Shown here: positions 43,987 through 53,500 of the stretch, in pieces
How positions within the stretch are numbered: position 1 is the stretch's first letter
Layout of the letters: the number at the start of each line of letters is the position of its first letter
Source of the DNA: Sphingomonas glacialis
GTDB taxonomy: Bacteria; Pseudomonadota; Alphaproteobacteria; Sphingomonadales; Sphingomonadaceae
Direction: 5' to 3'
Length of the DNA stretch: 64,000 nt
Assembly (NCBI RefSeq): GCF_006439055.1
Contig: NZ_RCZC01000001.1
Coordinates: 496,001 to 560,000, forward strand
Notes under the pieces: model-generated
The model's input: the letters and a program-made list of their open reading frames with translations, nothing else
Told to the model about the DNA's origin: nothing
Database searches by the model: none
Translations under genes and position numbers: made by a program

Positions 43987-45351
43987 TCAGACCGACGCCA
44001 GTTCCGCATCGACCGCCGCCAGATCGCCGCGCGCGCGCGCCGCGCGCCCATAGACCGCCTCGAACAACGGCGTCGCCATCACGGTGGTGACGATCGCCAT
44101 CAGCACCAGCATCGCGAACAGGGTCGGACCGATGATCCCCTTCTGCAGCCCGATATTGATGATGATCAGTTCCATCAGCCCGCGCGAATTCATCAGCGCG
44201 CCGATCCCGAGCGCGGTGCTGTTGTCCTCGCCCGACAGCCGCGCGGCGGCATAGCAGGCGCCGAACTTGGCGAGGATCGACACGACCAGGATGCCGAGCG
44301 CGATCAGCAGCAGCGACCCCGACGCGACCATGTCCATCCGCGTGTTGAGCCCCGAATAGGTGAAGAACATCGGCAGCAGGAGCACGACCGCGAGCGGCTC
44401 GACCTTGCGCTTCAACTCGGCGACGAACAGCCCGCGCGGCATGCACACCCCCATCAGGAACCCGCCGAAGATCGCATGGATGCCGATCGCGTCCATCACG
44501 AACGCCGACAGGCAGAACAGCAGCAACGCGACCGCGAGCATCCCGCTGGTCATCTCGCCACGCGCCTCGACGATCCGGCCGAGCGGCGCGAGCAGCCGCC
44601 GCCCGAGCAGCAGCATGAAGCCGGTATAGAGCAGCGCCCCGCCGATCGCGAGCACCGCAACGCCCGCCCCCGCCCCGAAGGTCGCGAGCACGATCGCGAG
44701 CACGCACCAGGAAGCGGCATCGTCGAACGCGCCCGCGGTCAGCGACAGCGTCCCGAGCGCCGAATTGGCGAGGCCGCGCTCGTTGATAATCCGCGCGAGC
44801 ATCGGGAAAGCGGTCAGCGCGATGCATGCGCCCATGAACAGTGTCGCGCTCGCCCGGTCGATGCCAGCCGCGAACAGGCCGGGCACCGTCAGCAGGAACG
44901 GCGTGATCACCACCGCGAACAGAAACGGCGCGGCGATCCCCGCTGCCGACACCATCGCCGCACTCCGCGCCTTCGACTTGAAATGGTCGAGCTGCAGCGT
45001 CAGCCCAACGATGAACATGTAGAGCCCGACGCCAAGCTGCGCGCCGACATAGAGCACGTTGCGCGTCTCCTTGGGGAAGATCGCAAGCTGCAGATCAGGC
45101 AACAGCAGCCCGAACAGCGACGGCCCGAGCACGACCCCGGCGATCATCTCGCCGACGACCTGCGGCTGGCGCAGGAATTTCTGCCCGAGCCAGCCGACCA
45201 CCCGGCACGCGAGGATGATCACTGCGAGCTGCAGGAAGAAATGAATGCTGAAATCGCCCGGCGTGTAGCTCTTCACCGCATTGACTGCTGGACCATGCGC
45301 CCCCAGCACATTGCCCAACGCCTGCCACGCCTCGCTCAGCAACCCGTTCAT
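43987..45351 (-). CDS. CPA2-family cation/proton antiporter
   Basis: This 454-aa membrane protein has about 12-13 helices. Features are QPQVVGEMIAGVVLGPSLFG near the N-terminus, ACIALTAFPMLARIINERGL (helix 5) and LSLTAGAFDDAASWCVLAIV with the Asp-Asp pair of the ion-binding site (helix 6). The C-terminal part ALGIGALMNSRGLMELIIIN is typical. It lacks the RCK/TrkA-N domain found in Kef-type members. ATG 45351 is used; a GTG 12 bp upstream would add four residues. K+/H+ or Na+/H+ exchange is likely. Confidence 0.9.
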   Translation of the reverse strand: MNGLLSEAWQALGNVLGAHGPAVNAVKSYTPGDFSIHFFLQLAVIILACRVVGWLGQKFLRQPQVVGEMIAGVVLGPSLFGLLLPDLQLAIFPKETRNVLYVGAQLGVGLYMFIVGLTLQLDHFKSKARSAAMVSAAGIAAPFLFAVVITPFLLTVPGLFAAGIDRASATLFMGACIALTAFPMLARIINERGLANSALGTLSLTAGAFDDAASWCVLAIVLATFGAGAGVAVLAIGGALLYTGFMLLLGRRLLAPLGRIVEARGEMTSGMLAVALLLFCLSAFVMDAIGIHAIFGGFLMGVCMPRGLFVAELKRKVEPLAVVLLLPMFFTYSGLNTRMDMVASGSLLLIALGILVVSILAKFGACYAAARLSGEDNSTALGIGALMNSRGLMELIIINIGLQKGIIGPTLFAMLVLMAIVTTVMATPLFEAVYGRAARARGDLAAVDAELASV

Positions 45352-45413
45352 ATCCCGCCCCAAAGCTCCGCGCAGCCTCTCCCCGCTGCGTCCCTGTGCG
45401 CCGCGTTAGCGCA

Positions 45414-48400
45414 TCATCCCGTCACTGCCACGATATTATCGTCGGAATTGCGATCGATATAGGTGGTGTAGGGATCGATCCCGGCAAAGGCCGGCTTGCG
45501 CTTGCTGACGATGCGCAGCGTCTGCACGCCCGACCGGACGGGCAGGCGTTCCATCGACACCACGTCCTTGGCCGAGAAGGCGCCGAAATCGGGCTTGTGG
45601 TCGAACAGGCCCACCGCGATCGTGTCGGACAGCGGCGCCGGATTCTCCTTGCCCGTGCCGCTCGCGTAGAATTTCGCGGCATCGACGGTGAGCAGCGTCT
45701 CGAACGTCCCGTCGGGCAGTTTCCGCACGGTCGCGGTCTTCGCCTTCAGGTCATAGATCGTGATGCGATTGAGCAGGTCGCGGACCAGCTCGCGCTCGGC
45801 CGGGGTGTGCGCAAGACCGAGAAAGCCGTCCACCAGATCGAGCGAGCGCGGATAGGGCTGGCTCTTGAAGCGATATTTGGCGAGCAGACCGCGCAGCATC
45901 GCGTTGACGCGCGCCTCGCCGAGCCGATCCTGCAGCAGGTACATCACCACCGCGCCCTTGCGATAATGGATATAGCCCTGGTCCTCGACCCGATCGAGCG
46001 GCAGCTCCTCGACCCGCTCCGATCCGCGCGCGCGCAGATAGCTGTCGAGCTCGTACTTGAGGAAGCGGCGGATCTTGTCCTCGCCATAGAGGTGCTTCAT
46101 CACCATCAACGCCGAATATTGCGCCATCGTCTCGACCAGGATCGTCCCGCCCTGCATGTCGGCGCTGATGATCTGGTGCGCCCAATATTGGTGGCCCAGT
46201 TCGTGCGCGGTGACATAGGTGACATAGTCGATCTTGTCGCGCGCGTTGGCATCGGCGAGGAAGCCGATCCGCTCGGAATACGGGATCGTCCCCGCGAACG
46301 CCTGGGCGAAGGTCGCATAGCCCGGAAACTCGATGATCCGGGCATAGTCGAACTGGTACGGCCCGAAATTGGCGCGATAATAGCCGAGCGAGGTCTTCAT
46401 CGCCGCGAGCATGCGATCGACGTTATAGGCGTGCTTCGCGTCGTAGAAGACCGAGAGCTTCACGCCATCGGCCATCTCCGACTTCTCGGCATAGACCGCC
46501 GACTGCACCGAGAAGAACGCGAGAATCGGCGCAGGCGAGACGAAGTGCGCGGTGCGCCGGCCATTGGCGACGGTATCGGACAGCTTGCGGCCCGGCGCGA
46601 TCGGCGTCTGGCCGGCATCGGTCGAGACGGTGATGTCCGAATTCACCCAATCGGCATCACCGATATAGTTGCGCCGCTGTGCCGAGACGTCCTCGAGCTT
46701 GGCCTTGCGCAGTTCGGGCGTCAGCCCGTACTTCCGCCGCTTGGCACGGTCACCGAGCAGGCCGTCGCGGTCCATCCCGATCTGCGGGGCGAATTCCGAA
46801 TTGCTGAGGAAGGTGCCGTTGCCGACCAGCCGCGTATCGTCGCCATTGGCGCGCAGCGCGACCGTCTGGCGATGCGTCACGAACGACAGCGTCCCCGTCG
46901 CGCCTGGCGCGAGCGGCGTGGCGAAGCGATAGATGCGGTATTTGAGATCGGCATCATCCATCGCCAGCGTGGCACCTGGAACCACGATCGACACGATCGT
47001 GGTATCCTCGTTCGCCAGCCGCACGTGCAGGTCGCGCACCGGTGCGCCGGTATCATTGACGAAGCGATAGCTCCCTTTCGCCTCCATCCGGCGCTCGGTC
47101 GGATAGAGCGCGACATCGAGCTTGATGTCGGTTGTCGAGGGCTGAAGGACCTTCTCGTACTTCAGATATTTCTTTTCGTAGGACGCCAACCGCGCCTCGC
47201 GGTCTTCGCGCGTGCGATAGACGTTGAGCACGTCCATCTGCCGATACAGCCACACCCCCGTCACGATCGATACGAGCAAGCCACCCGCGAGCACCGCGCC
47301 CGCCGGCCCCTTGAGCCGCGCCGGAACCTGCCGCAGCCGTGGCAGCAGCCGCGTCTCGGTCCCGCGCCGCCACAGCAGATGCGCGACCACCGCAAGCGCG
47401 AGCGCGATGCCCGACCAATAGAGCCGCAGCCACCAGCTGAGCGGCCCACCGATCTGGTCGCCATTCATGTCGGACAGCTGGAGATTGCCGCTGCTGCCGT
47501 AATTATACAGCGGATGCTCGAACCCGATATTCTGCAGCGTCAGCGTGGCGACGAGGTAGACCACCATGATCCCCCAGCCGACGAACTTGTTCGGGCTGAG
47601 CGCCTGGACGAACACCGACAGAATCGCGATCAGCACCATGTCGACCGTCATCGGCAGCAGATACCAGTCGAGATATTGCAGCGGCTCGAGCGCGGTCACG
47701 CCGCGCGCGAGCTGGACGAGCATCGCCGCCACCGCCGAGATCACCAGCGTGGCGAACAACACCCCCGCCACCGCAAGCGCCTTGGGCACCATATACGCCC
47801 AGTTGGGCAGCGAGGTCGCATCGATGATCTCGTGCATCCGCCGCTCGCGGTCGCGCCACACGACTTCACCGCCATAATAGATCGCGATGATCAGCGGGAA
47901 GATGCCGAACGCGCCCATCAGCGTGCCGATCACCGCAAAGGTCAGCGGCCGCGCGGGCGTGCCATAGATTTCGCCAGCGAAGATCAACGCCCCGAGCGCG
48001 TTGAACAGCCCGATCAGCAGCAGCACGAAGAATGCCGGGCTGCGAAACACCAGCCCCATCTCGAAGCGGCAGCGCAGCCACAGCCGCGCGCCATTCGACG
48101 CCGCGGGGCGGACCGGCGGGAGGTGGTCGACCAGCATCGGCGCCGAAGCGGCGAGCTTGGCGTCCTTGCGCCGCTGTCGCCGCAACTGCCGCGCCGACGC
48201 GCCGCGTTCGGAGAAGGTGAAGCGCGAGTAAGCCAGCGCGAGCGCCGCGAACGACACGACCAGCCAGATCAGCCGGTTCCACAGGATGGTACCGGCAAAG
48301 GCAGGCAAATGCGCGTTCGACTCGCTCGCGGTGAAATAGCGCGTCGTCTTGGCCAGCGCGCCGAGCCCGAACGGTTCGATATAGGCGCCTAACTCGCGAT

Positions 48401-49001
48401 ATTCGGGCTTGGAGCGGATCACCGTGTTGAGCACGACGTAGAAAACGAGGAACACGACCACGCCGAGATACGAATACATCATCGACCGCGTCATCGTCGC
48501 GACCGCGAAGAAGATCGACGCCGTCAAAAACAGGTTCGGCAGCGCGAGCAGGAGATAGACCGAGAGATAATCGAGCAGCCGGTTCGGCCCCATCGTCTCG
48601 GGATCGACCCACGGCATCAGCGAGCCGATGAAGATCGCCAGCGGCACGACCAGAAAGGTGATCGCCGCGGCGACGAACGCGCCGAGGAAGCGCCCCATCA
48701 GATAGTCGAAGCGCGAGACTCGCGTCGAGCGCACCATCGGCCCGAAGCCGCTTTCATCGTCGCGCACGATCACGTTGGCGACGAACGCGGTCGTCACGAA
48801 CATGTAGAACAAGGTCAGGATCAGCGAGATCTGCGCGATCGCGACCGGCGCGTTCTTGTGTATGTTGCCGCCGCCGCCGATCTGGATATTTTCGGTCGTC
48901 ATCGCGCCGAACGGCAGCAGGAAGAACAGGACCGAGACGACCCAGAACACCGGGTTGCGGAATTGATAACCGAGCTCGAAGCGCGCGATCTTGCCGAACA
49001 T
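45414..49001 (-). CDS. ABC transporter permease fused to M1-family aminopeptidase
   Basis: This is a protein of about 1,195 aa. The N-terminal about 600 residues contain some 12 membrane helices in two ABC-2-type permease blocks (FELGYQFRNPVFWVVSVLFF; later the similar FEMGLVFRSPAFFVLLLIGL). The C-terminal periplasm-facing half is an M1 peptidase with HELGHQYW at about 931-938 and the third zinc ligand Glu in ILVETMAQY about 20 residues later. The start is ATG 49001; a GTG at 49019 overlaps the ATPase stop. The ATPase gene lies directly upstream. The substrate may be a peptide that is trimmed and moved by one machine. Confidence 0.85.
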   Translation of the reverse strand: MFGKIARFELGYQFRNPVFWVVSVLFFLLPFGAMTTENIQIGGGGNIHKNAPVAIAQISLILTLFYMFVTTAFVANVIVRDDESGFGPMVRSTRVSRFDYLMGRFLGAFVAAAITFLVVPLAIFIGSLMPWVDPETMGPNRLLDYLSVYLLLALPNLFLTASIFFAVATMTRSMMYSYLGVVVFLVFYVVLNTVIRSKPEYRELGAYIEPFGLGALAKTTRYFTASESNAHLPAFAGTILWNRLIWLVVSFAALALAYSRFTFSERGASARQLRRQRRKDAKLAASAPMLVDHLPPVRPAASNGARLWLRCRFEMGLVFRSPAFFVLLLIGLFNALGALIFAGEIYGTPARPLTFAVIGTLMGAFGIFPLIIAIYYGGEVVWRDRERRMHEIIDATSLPNWAYMVPKALAVAGVLFATLVISAVAAMLVQLARGVTALEPLQYLDWYLLPMTVDMVLIAILSVFVQALSPNKFVGWGIMVVYLVATLTLQNIGFEHPLYNYGSSGNLQLSDMNGDQIGGPLSWWLRLYWSGIALALAVVAHLLWRRGTETRLLPRLRQVPARLKGPAGAVLAGGLLVSIVTGVWLYRQMDVLNVYRTREDREARLASYEKKYLKYEKVLQPSTTDIKLDVALYPTERRMEAKGSYRFVNDTGAPVRDLHVRLANEDTTIVSIVVPGATLAMDDADLKYRIYRFATPLAPGATGTLSFVTHRQTVALRANGDDTRLVGNGTFLSNSEFAPQIGMDRDGLLGDRAKRRKYGLTPELRKAKLEDVSAQRRNYIGDADWVNSDITVSTDAGQTPIAPGRKLSDTVANGRRTAHFVSPAPILAFFSVQSAVYAEKSEMADGVKLSVFYDAKHAYNVDRMLAAMKTSLGYYRANFGPYQFDYARIIEFPGYATFAQAFAGTIPYSERIGFLADANARDKIDYVTYVTAHELGHQYWAHQIISADMQGGTILVETMAQYSALMVMKHLYGEDKIRRFLKYELDSYLRARGSERVEELPLDRVEDQGYIHYRKGAVVMYLLQDRLGEARVNAMLRGLLAKYRFKSQPYPRSLDLVDGFLGLAHTPAERELVRDLLNRITIYDLKAKTATVRKLPDGTFETLLTVDAAKFYASGTGKENPAPLSDTIAVGLFDHKPDFGAFSAKDVVSMERLPVRSGVQTLRIVSKRKPAFAGIDPYTTYIDRNSDDNIVAVTG

Positions 49002-49015
49002 GCCCCCGGCCCCCT

Positions 49016-49927
49016 TCACGCAGCTGCGACGGTGGGATGGACCAAGGCTGCGTCGCCGCTGCGCGAGCGCGACAGTGTCGAGAAATAGACATCCTCGAGC
49101 CCACCGACGACCGGTGCGAAACCGTCGCCCGGATCGGTGTCGGACAGGACGTGGATGATCGTGCGCCCGGCGAACAGTCGGGTCGAGATGACCTTCTGCG
49201 TCTGCGAATAGTGCGCCATGTCCTCACGCGCGATCGTCTTGGCCCAGACGGTGCCGCGCGACGCCTGGATCAGATCCTGCGGCGCGCCCTCGAGCTGGAT
49301 CCGCCCAGCGGCGAGCACCGCCATGCGCGGGCACAGATCGGCGACGTCCTCGACGATATGCGTCGACAGGATGATCACGACATTCTCGCCGATCTCGGCA
49401 AGGAGGTTGAGGAAGCGGTTGCGCTCCTCGGGGTCGAGCCCTGCGGTCGGTTCGTCGACGATGATCAGCTCGGGATTGCCGATCAGCGCCTGCGCGATCC
49501 CGAAGCGCTGCCGCATCCCGCCCGAAAAGCCCGCGATCGCCTTCTTGCGGACGTTCCACAAATTGGTCTGGTTGAGCAGCGTCTCGACCGTCTGCTTGCG
49601 CTCTTGCGCCGAGGCGACGCCTTTGAGCACCGCCATATGGTCGAGCATGTCATACGCCGAAACGCGCGGATAGACGCCGAAATCCTGCGGCAGATAGCCG
49701 AGCCGTTCACGCAGCCGGTCGGGGGTCGCGAGGATGTCGATATCGCCGAAGCGGATGCTACCCGAGGTCGGCGCCTGCAGCGTGGCGACGGTGCGCATCA
49801 GCGTCGATTTGCCCGCACCGTTGGGGCCGAGCAGCCCGAACATGCCCTTGGGTATCGACAGCGTGACATCGTCGAGCGCGCGCGTACCGTTGGCATAGAC
49901 ATGCGTAACGTGTTCGAGTTCGAGCAT
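49016..49927 (-). CDS. ABC transporter ATP-binding protein
   Basis: This 303-aa ATPase subunit has Walker A GLLGPNGAGKST, Q-loop LPQDFGVYPRVSAYDML, signature FSGGMRQRFGIAQAL and Walker B LIIVDEPTAGLDPEERNRFL followed by H-loop STHIVEDV. This is the subtype that pairs with ABC-2 exporters. It is the first gene of the pair with the permease-peptidase fusion. Upstream (49962-49970) TGTATTACA is a small palindrome of the kind bound by GntR/YtrA-type regulators, noted only as a possibility. Confidence 0.95.
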   Translation of the reverse strand: MLELEHVTHVYANGTRALDDVTLSIPKGMFGLLGPNGAGKSTLMRTVATLQAPTSGSIRFGDIDILATPDRLRERLGYLPQDFGVYPRVSAYDMLDHMAVLKGVASAQERKQTVETLLNQTNLWNVRKKAIAGFSGGMRQRFGIAQALIGNPELIIVDEPTAGLDPEERNRFLNLLAEIGENVVIILSTHIVEDVADLCPRMAVLAAGRIQLEGAPQDLIQASRGTVWAKTIAREDMAHYSQTQKVISTRLFAGRTIIHVLSDTDPGDGFAPVVGGLEDVYFSTLSRSRSGDAALVHPTVAAA

Positions 49928-49990
49928 GATTTCCCCCTATGTCGGCGGGAAGCTAGCGCAGTGTATTACAAAGCTAAAGCGCAAAATGCA

Positions 49991-50521
49991 TCAGCGGATC
50001 ATCACGCGATAGCGGATCTGGAAGCTGCCGAGCACGCGGAAGTTCGCTCCCGGCTTGATCCGGATCGCCCGCACCCGCGCGTCATAGCCCTGGGCGTCGG
50101 GCGTCGGCGCGTAGCTCCAGCTGCTGCCGTCATAAAAGTCGAAACAGTCGGTCGTGCTGGAGAGCGAGGCGAACGAGCAGGTCAGCCCGCTGGCGAGCAA
50201 ACCGACCAGCCCACCGTCGGCAAACTCGATCGGCCCGGTGCCAGTGGCGAGGTTGGCCACGCGCAGCACGACGCTCGCCGGGAGGGCATCGTCGATCCGC
50301 ATCGTGTCCACCGTCTTGCCGGTATTGCCGACCGGGTTGGTGAACAGCACTTTATATTCGACCACCGCGCCGGGAAGCGATTTCGGCGCTGCGTTGCCGA
50401 GCGGATCGGAGAGAACGGTGGCAGTCTTGGTCGCGGTCAGGTCCGCAGCGTACGCGCTGCACGGGGACAGCAGCGGGCACGCCGCGATCGCGAACGCGCG
50501 GGACAGCAAAGCGCGCATCAT
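49991..50521 (-). CDS. Secreted DUF11-type protein
   Basis: This 176-aa protein has a signal peptide (ALLSRAFAIAACPLLSPCSAYA). Its body DLTATKTATVLSDPLGNAAP, KSLPGAVVEYKVLFTNP and TMRIDDALPASVVL is the DUF11/conserved-repeat beta-sandwich found in surface and spore proteins. The same order of blocks (K-A/T, SLPGAVVEY, DPVP) occurs in the neighbouring gene at 55583-56680. Its ATG overlaps the stop of the 1,660-aa gene, so it is the last member of a five-gene locus. Confidence 0.7.
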   Translation of the reverse strand: MMRALLSRAFAIAACPLLSPCSAYAADLTATKTATVLSDPLGNAAPKSLPGAVVEYKVLFTNPVGNTGKTVDTMRIDDALPASVVLRVANLATGTGPIEFADGGLVGLLASGLTCSFASLSSTTDCFDFYDGSSWSYAPTPDAQGYDARVRAIRIKPGANFRVLGSFQIRYRVMIR

Positions 50522-53500
50522 CGGCCGATTCCAAACAATGCGCGGCCGGCGCGGCCGAGCGAACCCTGGTCGAATTTCAGCCGTGCGGTCACATACCCTC
50601 CAGCGCGCGAATAGCGGTCATCCTCGAAATCGCGGTCGCGATAGCCCGCGACATTGTAGCCCGCGGTAATCCAAACATTCTCGGCCGGCGACACGCCGAT
50701 CGTTGGTCCATAGCTGTACGACACCACACCACGCTGCCACGCATGCTGGACCGACGCCTGCACCCCGATATCGAAGCGCCGTCCGACATCCTTGCGCACG
50801 TCCACGCCGATCGCATCGACATAGCCGGTGTAATCGTCGGTCCCGAAGCTGCCATGCACCCATTTCGACCCGTAATAGACCGTCGCCTCGAGCCCATGCC
50901 CGCGTCCCTCATTGCCGGTTCGATAATTGAGCGCGAGATTATTGATCACGCGGAGCGTCCCCTGGAAGCCGCCGCCGTAGGACGACACGGCGAGCACGTT
51001 GCTGCTTTCGATCCCCGCATCGGCATGTTCCTGACGAAACTGCAGCCGCTCGAGCACCGACCAGCGGCTGTCCTGCGGCCGCAGCGCGAGCGCGAGATCG
51101 GCGTTGAGCGCGGCGGCCGAGGCGCCGAACCGATCGGTCAGCGCGGCATAGCGGATCCCCGCCGCGAGCGTGCGCCCCTGGCCGAGCGTGCGCAGGAAAT
51201 CGCCGATGATCGTCCAGCGCACGTCGCGGTCCGAGCGGCGATGCTCGAGCCGCCCGTTCGCCGACCAGAGCTCGGCGCGATACCCCGCGCCGATTGTCGC
51301 CGCGACATAATCCCCATCGTTCTGATAGGTGCCCGCGGTCGCGCCGTTCGCCGTGCTCGCGAAGGCGTCGATGAACGCGCCGGTCGGCACCTTGCCGCGG
51401 ACCGTGCTGCTCGCATCGAGGGTGACGTCGATCGTCCAGCGCTTGCCGATCGGCAGCGACTGGCTGAGGCCGTATTGCGCATAGGTGCGCTGCCCATTCT
51501 CGCCGATCGCCTGCTGGTTGAGCGTCGACATCAGTTTCGCCCCCGTCCACGGCGCGACATCGAAGCCCAGGCGCGCAGTGCCGACGGTGAAATCCTTGCC
51601 CTGCGCATATTCATAGCCGCCGAGCAGACGGATCCCGTCGCGCACGCGCCACGCCGCGGTGAGCTGCTGGCGCAGCGGGAAATCGACGCTCGCGCGCTCG
51701 CCGCCCGGCGCGACTTGGGCCTGCGCGCCGAGTTCGATCTTGCCACCGAGCAGCGTCTGCGTGCCGCCCAGCGTCAGCAGCCGCGAATGCCGCGCCTGCC
51801 CGTCGATCCCGCTGTCATCGGCAAAGGTCCCGCCGACGAACAGCATCCCCGTCGCGCGGCGATACTCCAACCGGGCCTCGGCGGCCTTGCGCGCGCCCGG
51901 ACCATCGAGCTGGACGGCATTCCACGCGGTCAGCGTCACTGCGAGCTTGCTGGTCAAGGCGACGCGGCCATCGAGGCCGAACTTGCGCGTCCCCGCCTCG
52001 ACGACGTTCTGCTGGCCAAGTCCGAAGGCTTGGTTCTGGCTCCGGCCATAGACCAAGACATCGACGCCGCCACGGTGCAGTTCCGCCTCGCCGAGCCACG
52101 CCTGCCCTGCCCCGAATCCGCTGGCCCCGCCTCGTGCATATTCAGCTCGGATTTCACTATCGACGGTCGGCTTGGCCTTGAGATCGATCCCCGCGACGGT
52201 CCCGTTGCCCACGGTCGCGTCCCGCAGCACGCTCGCACCAAGCTGCACCCGGCCTTGCGCCATGCGCACCGTCGCGCGGCCGCCGGTGGCAAGTTTGCGC
52301 AGCGTGCTTTCGGTTTCGTAATCGACCACGATGAACACCGGGTTGAGCGCGGCATCGCGCCCCAGGATCGGCTCGCGGAAGCGGATCGTGCCCGCCGCGG
52401 GATCGATGTCGTAATCGATGTGCCGGGTCATCTGCGTGCTCGTCAGAACGCGCTCGGGGCGGATCCGGTCGCGCACTTCGAGCCGCAACTGGTCGCTATT
52501 GGGCACGATGTTGCGCCCCGACAGCCGATACGGCCCCGACAGCCCGTTGCCCTGGATCTCGTCGCGGCCGTGCAGCTGGTCGGTATTGGCGGCAAACGCG
52601 CTGAACATCACGCGATTGCCCTGATATTCCGCCTTCACGCCGTTGAGCACGCGGCTGTAGCGCGTCAGCTGCGTGTCGGTCAGCCCGGTCTCGAAATCGC
52701 CGAGCAGCGCGTAGAGATTGCGCCGCTCGAGCCGCAGGTACAGCTTGCGCTGCGTCGCCGCGTCATAGCCTTGCGCGCTGCCGTCGCCATAGACGGTGTA
52801 ATAGCGATCGGGATCGATCTGGCCGAGCAGCCCGCGCGAGCGGTCGATCTTGCGGTTGCTGTCATACGCCAGCGTCATCAGCCACGATCCCTTGATCCGT
52901 CCCTTGGCGTAAAAAGCGAGCTGCCCATCGGTGACGACGCCGCCGCGCATCCCCGCCGGGAGCGAGCGCGTCCGCGTCGACAGCGTGTCATAGCCGATCG
53001 TCCCCGCGCCAAAGCCCACCACCACCCAGTCGCGCGTCGAGGCGGCGAGCCAGGCGCGCACGTCGCTCGTCCGCACCGTCTTGTCCTGCGTCAGGCTGAT
53101 CACGGCATGGACCGCGCCGGCGTGGGTCGTCGGCTGGAGCGCGATGAAGGCGAGACCGTCGTCGCCGGTGACGCGCGCAGTGGTCTGCGCACGGCCCTTG
53201 CCGGCGAGCTGGCGCGCCTGGTCGAGATCGACCTCGAGCGCGGCGGTATAGGGCTGGTCGACCTTGAACGGGACGAGCGTCCCGTCGCGCACCGGATGCC
53301 CGCTCCGGTCGGTCACGCGCACCGCGATCAGCGGGCGTGTCAGGCCGTCGGCGACGAGCCGGCTCGCGGCGGGTACGAACACCGCGCGATCGGCGATGCT
53401 CGCGGATCGCACCGTGCGCGTCAGCGTCGTGACGACGCCGCCCTCGGCCGAAAGCACGCGCGCCGCGATGCTATTGTCGCCGTCCTTCAACGCGATACCT

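Noticed and set aside
43984..43989. TGATCA at the junction of convergent arsB and antiporter genes as a regulatory palindrome
   Set aside because: It is simply two abutting stop codons on opposite strands.
45396..48392. A 998-codon open frame antisense to the permease-peptidase gene
   Set aside because: Composition is arginine/histidine/aspartate-rich without domains, as expected for the opposite frame of high-GC coding DNA; the minus-strand product has clear membrane helices and an HExxH site.
49962..49970. TGTATTACA as an operator of the ABC transporter
   Set aside because: Too short and only one copy; kept as a remark under the ATPase gene rather than as a feature.
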